From: Botryococcus braunii
Taxonomy: Eukaryota > Chlorophyta > Trebouxiophyceae
Length of the DNA: 64,000 bases
Direction of reading: 5' to 3'
NCBI GenBank assembly: GCA_002005505.1
Contig: KV908427.1
Coordinates: 372,122-436,121, forward strand
Shown here: positions 9,675 to 18,041 of the stretch, piece after piece
Numbering within the stretch: the first letter of the stretch is position 1
How the letters are laid out: the number at the start of each line of letters is the position of its first letter
Made by a program: the position numbers and the translations under genes
Notes under the pieces: model-generated
What the model saw: the letters and a program-made list of their open reading frames with translations, nothing else
What the model was told of the DNA's origin: nothing
Database searches by the model: none

Positions 9675-11260
9675 TTATGTGTATCTTCTCAAACCTAGTG
9701 AATCACGGTGACCAACAAACAGGGGCTTGGCAAGTGGCTTGGTCATAATGTCAGCCACATTTCGAGCAGATTCTACATAGAGGATATCTACCTGCCCAAG
9801 TGCCATAGCTTCCCTAGCATAGTGGAAGCTTACTGCAACATGCTTTGTGAATTTGGAATAAAGGGGGTTCCGTAAATTGGAAATGCATCCTTGGTTGTCA
9901 CAGAAAATTTTGACTCTCCAAGGTGCAGCTCCAATCTCTTCCAAGAAGCCCCTAAGCCAGTTGGCTTCCTTCACAATATGGCCGGCTGCCATAAACTCGG
10001 CTTGCACAGTTGAGGTAGCAACTGAGCTCTGCTTCTTGCTTCCCCAAACCACGGCACTACCATAGACTGATAGAACATAGCCAGTGGTGGAATACCTGTG
10101 GTCCAGGTCCCCAGCATAGTCGGCATCAACATAGCCTTCTAGCTCAGGCCCCTTTCCACCCAGAGTAAGAGCTAATTCTCTCGTATCTCTCAAGTACTTA
10201 AGCACTCGAATGGCCTCATTCCAGTGTGAGGTAGTGGGTGTCATTCTATACCTTGACAACACTCCAACAGCCTGAGAAATGTCAGGCCGGGTCGTATTGG
10301 CAATATATAGCAACGATCCAATCAACTCACAGTACCGATGACCAGGTGGCAGTGGGGTACCTGCCCCATGTGACAAACCATCTGAGGACTCGGGTCTGCT
10401 GCTAGCCACGAAGTCCTTGGACATGGGGGTATCAACCACACGCCCATCATCAGCAACCCCAAACTTTTCCACAAGAGCATCAATCTTGGGAGTGCAACTC
10501 ATGGAAATAGTGCTCTGAACTCTATTGCGTAGGACCTGACACCCCAGGAAATCATTCACCTCTCCCAAATCATGGATGGTGAAGTCCTTCTTCAACAACT
10601 CTTTCCCCCACTCAATCTCTGCAACCAATCTGGCAACTATGAGAAGATCATCAACATAAACAAGAATAAAGGACAGGTTGCCATCAGGGGCCCTCCTGAT
10701 GTATACACCCGCATCACTCTTGCACACACTATACCCCATCACGCTCAACTTGTCGGTCAAGGTCTTGTGCCAAGCCCGTGGGGCTTGTTTTAGACCGTAT
10801 AGTGCCTTCCTGAGCTTGCACACAACCCTCGTGTTGCCATTCTCAAATCCTGGTGGTTGGGTCACATAGACCTCTTCCTCCAACTCTCCATTGAGAAAAG
10901 CCGTCTTGATATCCACTTGGTGGATCTCAAGATTCTGTGTGACAGCCACTGCCAGCACAGCCCTCCTTGCCCCATAGCTGCTGGTGGGTGCAAATACCTC
11001 CCCAACATCTATCCCAGGGATCTGTCTACACCCTTGGGCAACTAACCTCGCTTTAAAGCGAGTAACATTCCCATGTGCATCAATTTTAGTGGAGAATATC
11101 CAATGGACAGGAATAACTTTTTGTCCATGTGGTCTGTCCACATACTCTAGAACCTCATGGGTATCAAGGGAATCCATCTCTTCCGTCATTGCTTGTTGCC
11201 AAAAATCCCACTGAGGGGAGCATTGGGCTTCCCTCAGGTTAGATGGCACGTGAACCTTTC
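9675..11260 (-). pseudogene. Copia A RT-RNase H part of pol
   Basis: About 525 codons open in one frame. RT has [60 protein letters not shown] and the catalytic YVDD at about 10647-10658. RNase H has GYVDADYAGDLD, SSVATSTVQAEF and FCDNQG, and the protein ends at VADIMTKPLAKP plus a short tail just before the PPT. All catalytic carboxylates I can place are present. The frame is the same as that of the upstream gag-IN ORF, but the linker between them (11290-12126) reads in another frame, so the polyprotein needs two frame corrections. Marked as a pseudogene for that reason. Confidence 0.9.
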
Positions 11261-12126
11261 CCAGCTTGACATAAGGTACATTTTGTACCTTATGCTGAGA
11301 CTCTGCAGTACTGTAAGCACTCCTGGGACTGTTGTCTTTTTATATCCCTCTGATCCTGGTTCCCAGAATAAGGTACATTTTGTACCTTATGTTGAGATCC
11401 TGCAGTACAGCCAGAACTGCCAGAGCCCTCCCCAACTCTCTCTCTTGAACTGCCAGACTCATGCGCTCCACCATTACAATCTCTCACCTTTCTCAATGCA
11501 GGTGGAAGCAGCAGCTCTCTCTCTCTCCTGGACTCACACCTAGGTACACTACTCTGACTTTCCTGAGCTGCGCCTACTGTGTCAGGCTGCACCCCATAAG
11601 CATGACTGGTTCCCAGCTCAACTTGGCTACGTGCTTCCCCTGCTGTTGGCACTTCTAGCCCACTACTCTTCTCGCTAACATCTTCTCCAAGCATAGCCTC
11701 CCCTGTCTCAACCTGCCTCTGCAAATCAGGGAGACCTACCGAGGGTGGCTCACTCACAAGTACCTGGCCTGAGCCAGGGTCATGCATGGGGACCCCTACT
11801 GAGTCCCTCCTAGCCTGGCGGTGTTCATAACGTTGATCCCTTGTGAGGGTGGTTCCTGGGGGAAGTCTATGTTGAGACTTCCCCTGGAACCTGACCCCCT
11901 CCTGCATCTTCTGCAGTTTGTCCAGCTGCGAGTGCGCTTCAGCACCCCCCCGAGCTAAATTTTGAAGATGGCCCAGCACTGACCATGACTGCTGTGAGGT
12001 CTCTGAAGTGGCAGGGGAACCATCCGGCTGCTGGGGGCTCCAGCCACAGGTCCGACTGAGCTCCTCAGCCTGCTGTGATCCTCTGGAGAGCTGGCAGTGG
12101 TAGCAGGAGATCCACTGGGCTTGCAC
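11261..12126 (-). pseudogene. Copia A IN-RT linker in a shifted frame
   Basis: Frame-shifted relative to both flanking ORFs, but the protein is conserved in copia C (VSEPPSVGLPDLQRQVETGEAML here, VSEPNMVGLPDMQGQVETVEAMF in C at 33927-33592; CESRRERELLLP in both). It is therefore real coding sequence displaced by two indels. It is low-complexity, charged and Ser-rich, as expected for the region between integrase and RT. It also holds two palindromes centred on CATAAGGTAC. Confidence 0.7.
11270..11388. repeat. Paired CATAAGGTAC palindromes in coding linker
   Basis: A 25 bp inverted repeat with arms CATAAGGTAC and GTACCTTATG separated by five bases lies at 11270-11294. A second, nearly the same, lies at 11365-11388. 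The arms also occur in the LTRs of copia A and C, and a similar pair occurs in the copia C linker near 33413-33530. Confidence 0.8.
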
Positions 12127-14912
12127 TCCACCACTGGGTCATCCTCTGCTTCCCAAAAATTCACGGGAATGGCTGTTGGTGAGCTGGGGACATTGGAATT
12201 GCCTCCCCTGCCCTGCAAGGACGCTCCTAAGAGCCATTGAGAGGATCCAGGTTGCACCTTAGACATACCCACTCTCTCCCCTCCTCTCAAATGCTCAAGG
12301 AATGTAACATCCCTGCTCTCTTTCCATACACCATTGCCTACGTACACTCTATAGGCCTTGGACTGTGGGCAATACCCAGTGAACATGCCTGGAATGGTCT
12401 TTGGTCCAAATACAGACCGCTGACCTGGGGGAATGTGAACATGTGCCACACAGCCCCATGTGCGCAAGGAAGCAACATCAGGCTTTACCCCATAGAACAT
12501 CTCAGTAGGGGTCAGAGGCCTGCCTGTGGTGGGGCCCACGTTGTACAGCAGGGTGGCAAACTCCAGTGCCTCCTTCCACAAGGAAGGGTCTGCTGCAGCG
12601 TGCACCAACAGGGTCCTTGTGCGCTCCTTCAGAGTCCGATTCATGCGCTCAGCAAGTCCATTTTGCTGAGGCGTGGATGGAGCTGAGGTCTCCATTTTAG
12701 TGCCCTGCTGAGCACAAAATTCTTTGAACTGCTGATTCAGAAATTCTGTCCCTCTATCAGATCTCACACACTTCACCACTTTCTCATGAAATGTCTGCCA
12801 GTACTTCAAGAGCTCAATGAGGGCCTTGGGAATGGCTTCTTTCGACTTCACTGCCAATGAGGCTATCAGATGGGATTTTTCATCAACAACAGTAACCCAA
12901 AAACGCTCTCCCGTGATTGCAGCTGGTGAAATGGGACCCACAGTGTCCACATGCACTCTATCTAACACACTCTCTGCAGGCCTAGAGGAAGCTGGAAAGG
13001 GGGGGCGAGAATGTTTCCCTTGTATACATGACTCACACTGGGGAGAACACTCTGAGCATGGAGCAAGGGACACATTGATCCCAGTGACCAGGTCTTCGTT
13101 GTCCAACCTTGTCATACTCTTAACCCCAGGATGCCCCAACCTTGCATGCCACAGTAGTCGATCTGTACACACGTGCCCTTTCCTGGCATGATACGAGGCC
13201 ACATGAGGACTGGACTGTGGCTGCGCATCATGCTGGCTCTTGACGGGACACACCCATTCTAAAAAAAACAGCCCTCGCTCTCTGGCTATCTTACCAGACC
13301 AGCCTGCTGGGCCTTTCATGGTCGTGTACCCACCTGCACTGTCAGTGAGGAATGATGCTCCATCCTGAATGGCTCCTGTGACAGAAATCAGATTAGTGTG
13401 TGCAGTGGACACACACTGCACATTATGCAGCCAAAACACCTCTTGTCTGGCATTGACCAGACACACAGACACAGTTGCAACTATCCCTCCTTTGGCATCA
13501 GAAGTGGCCAAATGAAGAGGGAGGGGTTGAGCATGCATGACTGGGTTGTGTAGTAAAGACAGATCATTTACAAGGTGCACCGATGCACCACTATCTATCA
13601 GCCACGAGGTACTGCAAGCCCCATGAGATGTAGGGGTAAGCACATTCAACGAAACGAACATAGGCTCACCAGCACCTGGAAGAGGTGGTGGTGGGAGATG
13701 CCAGCCTGGGAAGAAGGGGAAGATAGTGGACACAGATCCAGGAGGATGTGAGGTTGACACGGGAGGGCCTCCTCTGGACTGGCCAGCATCCCACCAGCTG
13801 GCTTGTTGCTGAGGAGCTCCAGTGCCCCACCACGCAGCTGGGCCCGCACTTGCAGCTTGCATTGTGCCACGTAGAGCTTGCAGCCTCTTCAGTTCCAGGC
13901 ACTCCCTCCAGAAATGTCCCGTTTTGTTGCAGAAGCGACACGCCAGTTCCTCCTTTGGCCTCCTGCCACGTCCAGACCCTCGCCCCTTGCCTCCAGCGTT
14001 GTGAGCAGAAGGGCCATAGGGGGCCTGACCATCAGCAGGTGCTCCAGCTCCCACTCCTGGTGCTGCTCCAGCGCCCGGTGCAGCTCCAGCGCCTTGGGGA
14101 GGCCCAGGGATTCCACCCTGAGCTGGCACGGCTGCTGCTGCTGCTGCCATAACTGCTGCAGCTGATGCTGTGACTTGCACTGACTCTGCCAGCGGGATAT
14201 CCTGGTACTCCAAGTTCTCAATGGCAGTGAGGATCGTCTCCAGCATGTTGTAGGGGTCTGACTTGGCGGAGGTAATTGCCCAAGCGTCGTTCTGCAAGAC
14301 TGCAGGTAGTCCCTTATACATATACCTGCAGATCTGGCGGTCGCTCAGCTGATGGTTATTGGCCTCCAAGGAGGCGGCAATACTGATGACTCGGTGGCAC
14401 CATTCTTGCACTGTTTCTCCCTGTACCATGCCTTGTTTGAGCCCCTTGATCCACTTCTCGTTGATTTCCCTGTCCTTCCCTCCAGTGCAGCGGTCTGCCA
14501 TCCACTCAATGAAGTCAAAAGCGCTCCCCCGCTGTTTGACTTCGTCGTGCCACGTGGACGGGACAGACTGCAAAATGAAATGTTTTACTGCTGCGTTCTC
14601 TGCGGTCTTAGGCATAGCTGTCTCCAACGCTCCCATTGCTCCTTTTTGCATTGCGCAAGACTCCAGCTCTTCACGCCAGGCCCTGAAATTAGTGCGATCA
14701 GCCTTCAGCTGCGTAGACATCTTGGGATTGGAGGAGTTCATCGTGTATGCATACGAGCTGGCTGCAGTGCCTCCAGTGGTCTGTCCTGACTGTCCAGCTC
14801 CTGAGGAGGCCGTGCTGCCTCCTGCTGGTGTTGCCATAGTCTCTGTACTGCTGGGATTACTTTCAGAAACCTTGCTTTGGGAACGAGTTTGAGGTCTGGT
14901 CATACACTTCAC
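11955..14912 (-). pseudogene. Copia A Gag-protease-integrase
   Basis: An open frame of 985 codons from MKCMTRPQTRSQSK. Gag has a capsid-like helical region (NFRAWREELESCAMQ, WIKGLKQGMVQGETVQEW), an Ala/Gly/Pro-rich linker and a zinc knuckle CRFCNKTGHFWREC. Protease has WLIDSGASVHLVND. Integrase has the GAG-pre-integrase motif LLWHARLGHPG, the CSEC...CESC zinc pair, VDTVGPI, VRSDRGTEFLNQQ and STPQQNGLAERMNRTLKERTRTLL, giving the D-D-E triad. The frame then runs into the shifted linker and stops at 11955. A protein up to integrase could still be made; RT could not without frameshifting. Confidence 0.9.
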
Positions 14913-15303
14913 TTGCTCTCACAGCGTTCAGCCTGACACAGCTGGTTAAGTATACCCTTCCGGCGTGCACCACAGCACTTTCAAGTATTCCACCCTTTCG
15001 AGGTCTAGCATGTACCCTTAATATGCAAGATATGCAAAATATTCTTCAGCAATTCAATTGCCTGACCACCCGGACCTACTGACGGTCTCACGACAACGAC
15101 GACGGGTGATAATCTCAGGTCACTTCACGGAAAAAAAAAAAAAAAAAAAAAAAAAAAACTTCCCAAGATATTGAAGACTCTGTCGGTAGGCCTTCTGAGT
15201 GAATATCCAGTTGTTCCTTTTTTACTTCTTCTTGCCGTCAGGCGAGTCCGTAAAAACCCAGTACAGATGCATCCGATGATGCCATGCACTCCTATCTGCC
15301 CTT
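14913..15303 (-). other. Copia A leader
   Basis: Untranslated stretch between PBS and Gag start. It contains a run of about 28 A on the plus strand (15131-15158), that is, poly-T in the element's sense. No ORF is conserved. Confidence 0.7.
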
Positions 15304-15334
15304 GGCTCACCTGGAAGGGCGTGGGCCCATAACC
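15304..15334 (-). promoter_or_regulatory. Copia A primer binding site (half-tRNA type)
   Basis: Directly after the 5' LTR, the plus strand reads like the D-arm and anticodon arm of an initiator tRNA-Met (ggctca, then gtgggcccataacc). The element's sense strand is its complement. This is the arrangement of Drosophila copia, which is primed by the 5' half of tRNA-iMet cut in the anticodon arm. The same block borders the C1 and C2 LTRs; its core is also present in copia F. Confidence 0.8.
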
Positions 15335-16037
15335 TGTAAAAGGTTATGGGCAGTAGCGTATCCTGTAAGCAAGCAGACAGGTCGTAAGTTCGTGCCTCTC
15401 CAGCTACAGTCCTTGACGACTGTCTGCTCTTTTAGACACATGCAACTGCATGAACAAGACTGGCATCCTTATGTGCCCAGTATCTTTCCAAACCAGTTAC
15501 GTTACATGTTGATCTGTCAATGAGCATCTACACACGGATAAGCTCCTGACGGCTGAAAGCAAGTACCTTCCTATACTCAATCAAGACTCCGTCCCTTGGC
15601 TGTTTGGGAGACTTGATTGTCCACTAAGATGGTTCACTTACAAACAAGCAATCAAACATGGACACATTACCAATACACATCCTGCGTCACCGCACCTGTA
15701 AGCAAGCAGACAGGTCGTAAGTTCGTGCCTCTCCAGCTACAGTCCTTGACGACTGTCTGCTCTTTTAGACACATGCAACTGCATGAACAAGACTGGCATC
15801 CTTATGTGCCCAGTATCTTTCCAAACCAGTTGCTCGACTATGCGGTGATCGCAGCTTTAATAGTCCTTTCACGCTAACGCGTAATCTAAATCAGATTGTA
15901 CCTTATGTTCGAAATAGACCTCATCCGAACGTGTCTTGAGGTACCTTATGTGGATAGTGGACCCGTATCCTAATAATGTACATTTGAAGATCACCTAAAG
16001 CACAAGGCATTCTATAATGTATGTTCACAACTCAACA
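15335..16037 (-). repeat. Copia A 5' LTR
   Basis: 703 bp, TG...CA ends, with the same internal duplication of a 137 bp unit as the 3' LTR. Followed on the right by the target duplication GTCTC at 16038-16042. Confidence 0.95.
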
Positions 16038-16042
16038 GTCTC

Positions 16043-16092
16043 GAACGAGTAATTCAGCGTGCTCTGACCCAACCTGCACCTGTCGTTGTTTG
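16043..16092 (+). pseudogene. Gypsy G1 Gag fragment after copia A
   Basis: Continues the Gag frame broken at 8952: ERVIQRALTQPAPVVV, matching LAQPAPVVVPQP in G2. It ends at a TGA where an unrelated 850 bp stretch begins. Confidence 0.8.
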
Positions 16093-16284
16093 AATGAATT
16101 GGTCAATACTGTACTTAGTGACATCCCCTGTCACATGCCATCAACAGCAGTGTAAACTATAGCCTTTATAGCCCTTTATGAACGGTATAGATCATACTCG
16201 TACCTCAATGACATAACACGTGACTTGTACGATATGCGTTCTCAATAGACATTACGTATGGTAGTACTTTAGGATCCCTGCAGT

Positions 16285-16319
16285 CCGAGCCATCCCTGGG
16301 CAGCCCAGGAACGGCTCGG
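16285..16319. repeat. Two-step hairpin
   Basis: ccgagcc pairs with ggctcgg as the outer stem and cctggg with cccagg as the inner stem around a CAG loop, with a 3-4 nt and a 3 nt bulge between stems. It lies just upstream of the first 140 bp repeat. It could be a structural signal or a relic of a small palindromic element. Confidence 0.7.
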
Positions 16320-16320
16320 T

Positions 16321-16460
16321 ACTTGTCCGAAGCATGTTGGTATCCTTGACCAACCTCTACTGTTGGAGAGTGCTGTGTGCTGTTCCTGGAAACGTTGTAG
16401 CGTGGACGGTTTTTCCCACAGGCTACGAACTGACGCTGCCGTCGTGCCATCACTGCAGGT
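16321..16460 (+). repeat. 140 bp direct repeat, copy 1
   Basis: Starts acttgtccgaagcatg and ends catcactgcaggt. No difference from 16803-16942 seen by eye. Trimming three bases each side gives TGT...GCA ends, as in short LTRs. Confidence 0.9.
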
Positions 16461-16802
16461 GTGTTTAGGATTCTCAAAGTCGTTCCAGATATGATTGTGC
16501 TCAAACATTCAGACCAGTTAGATATTACTGCTGTGTGCATTGATGAGAGTGCATGACGAGAGCGCACTGAATGTTTGACCTCATTGAGACTTATGTTGAC
16601 GTCCACCGTTGTGGCGGTAAGATAGTTTCACTGTACAAACATCACAAAGAGACCTTGCTGAGTTACTGATGAACTATTATTGTATTCTAGTGACGTAAAG
16701 TAGACATCGCAAGGCCCCTTTGGTGCTGAACTCTGCTATCAGGCAAGGCGTAGTGTTACGTGGTCTTTAGCAAGAGTGAGAGCAGTTAACATCATGTGTA
16801 AG

Positions 16803-16942
16803 ACTTGTCCGAAGCATGTTGGTATCCTTGACCAACCTCTACTGTTGGAGAGTGCTGTGTGCTGTTCCTGGAAACGTTGTAGCGTGGACGGTTTTTCCCA
16901 CAGGCTACGAACTGACGCTGCCGTCGTGCCATCACTGCAGGT
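16803..16942 (+). repeat. 140 bp direct repeat, copy 2
   Basis: Same sequence as 16321-16460, 342 bp further on. The G1 gag reading resumes right after it. Confidence 0.9.
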
Positions 16943-17107
16943 GATGCCGCAAGCAGAAATGCTTGACGTTGTGACGCAGCTTGTGCCAACGGTCGTTCCG
17001 GCACCGGATACAACCTCGTCCCGTTCAGGGAGGCCCTCGCTCAAGTTTCCTGACCCAGCTATGTTTGAAGGAGATCCGATGAAGTTGGATCCCTGGAAAA
17101 TGCAGAC
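16943..17107 (+). pseudogene. Gypsy G1 Gag fragment before G2
   Basis: Reads MPQAEMLDVVTQLVP, VVPAPDTTSSRSGRPSLKF and PAMFEGDPMKLDPWKMQT, which matches the G2 Gag GKPSLQF and FDGDPMKLDPWLMQT. It ends at the target duplication CAGAC (17103-17107) where G2 is inserted. Confidence 0.85.
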
Positions 17108-17369
17108 TGTAGCATTTCCTAGGGTATAATGCTCTAGTATGGTCCTTGGCATTGCTCTATGACTTGCCATGTGATCTAGATTCACGGTACAACCTCGCTC
17201 AGGTAGTCGCTCGGTTGCCCGACTATACGTCCGTGGCAGTACGGTGTACATCCGACCCTGGATGGGATTAAGGGCGAGCCTGTGAATCAATCATGTAACA
17301 CTCTTTCCGTTCACACCACGAACTGTCTCACTGTCTCATCCAAATCTCTTCCGCTTAGTTATTGCTACA
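17108..17369 (+). repeat. Gypsy G2 5' LTR
   Basis: TGTAGCATTTCC...TTATTGCTACA, 262 bp, apparently the same as the 3' LTR base for base. Confidence 0.95.
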
Positions 17370-17370
17370 G

Positions 17371-17387
17371 TGGTATCGGCGACAAGG
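17371..17387 (+). promoter_or_regulatory. G2 primer binding site
   Basis: tggtatcggcgacaagg, one base after the LTR. The first 12 bases are shared with the gypsy D and E sites. Confidence 0.85.
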
Positions 17388-17438
17388 CTAGTTCCTTGTC
17401 GTTCGTTCGTGGTGCGTTCTTTTCTTTCGAGATTTGTG

Positions 17439-17995
17439 ATGTCGCGGCATCCTCGTTCGGGTTCAAGGGCTCGTGCACCTAGTCCTGGCATCGCAGAGCC
17501 AGATCCATCCCTAGATCTTCTTGATTATGTATATGTAGATATTTTAGGGGTAGATCCTCGTCGTGTGCTTAGGCATCGGGTAGATATCGGTGCCATGCCC
17601 GAAGGAGCCGTTGCATTAGGATCTAGTGTTCCGTCGCATTCCCCTCCAGTTGATACCGTTCAGAGCATTTTAGAGGGACTTGAGATGTTATTTCAGTGCT
17701 CTCTCGCGCAACCTGCACCTGTGGTCGTGCCGCAGCCCATACCAACGGCAACTCCGGCATCGGCTACAGCCTCGTCAGGTTCAGGGAAGCCCTCGCTTCA
17801 ATTTCAGACACATCTGTATTTGATGGAGATCCAATGAAGTTGGATCCATGGCTTATGCAGACTGAAATGTTTTTGGGGGCCTACGATGTAGGCCTGGCAT
17901 CCGCTCGGTCCGTGGAGGTGGCTACGATGTTCTACCGTTGCTTCCAACTACAACTTGAGTTGAGGAGGCACCTTACCAAGTCAAATACAACTTGA
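17439..17995 (+). pseudogene. Gypsy G2 Gag, internally deleted
   Basis: Opens MSRHPRSGSRARAPSP and continues to GKPSLQF, where a frame change near 17800 splits FDGDPMKLDPWLMQTEMFLGAYDV from the first frame. At about 17937 the sequence jumps from VEVATMFY to RCFQLQLELRR. Compared with G1 (22990-23540) about 500 bp are missing, including the region around WWTGQFNLIASG and most of the zinc-knuckle region. This Gag cannot be functional. Confidence 0.85.
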
Positions 17996-18041
17996 TTTGG
18001 GTTTCTTTCTTGGTTTTCAGCAGTGTGAGCCCTGCTTTTAG

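Larger units (their letters stand above)
8953..16037 (-). mobile_element. Complete Ty1/copia element A
   Basis: A 7.1 kb element bounded by two LTRs with TG...CA ends and flanked by the 5 bp target duplication GTCTC (8948-8952 and 16038-16042). It sits in the G1 gag. Reading along the minus strand it has 5' LTR (15335-16037), PBS, leader, gag-pol (14912 to 9675), PPT and 3' LTR. The LTRs differ at roughly ten positions over about 700 bp, so the insertion is recent but not brand new. The pol reading frame is broken in the integrase-RT linker. Confidence 0.95.
16093..16941. mobile_element. Unidentified insertion with 140 bp direct repeats
   Basis: This stretch interrupts the G1 gag: before it the frame matches G2 up to PAPVVV, after it to VVPAP and FPDPAMFEGDPMKLDPW. 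Inside are two 140 bp direct repeats in which I see no difference (16321-16460 and 16803-16942) and a strong hairpin (16285-16319). No transposase, RT or ORF is recognisable. It may be a small nonautonomous element with terminal direct repeats plus extra flank. The exact insertion borders are uncertain. Confidence 0.5.

Noticed and set aside
13748..14152. Plus-strand ORFs opposite copia A gag
   Set aside because: Antisense shadow of the Ala/Gly/Pro-rich Gag linker and zinc-knuckle region.
15302..15341. tRNA-iMet-like sequence (also at 46319-46357 and 51561-51599) as a tRNA gene
   Set aside because: Only the D-arm and anticodon-arm half is present, the acceptor and T arms are missing, and each copy sits exactly at the LTR border of a copia element, as expected for a primer binding site.
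16321..16942. Retrozyme or hammerhead ribozyme inside the 140 bp repeats
   Set aside because: The conserved ctgatga and gaaa core pair in the right order and spacing was not found in or between the repeats.
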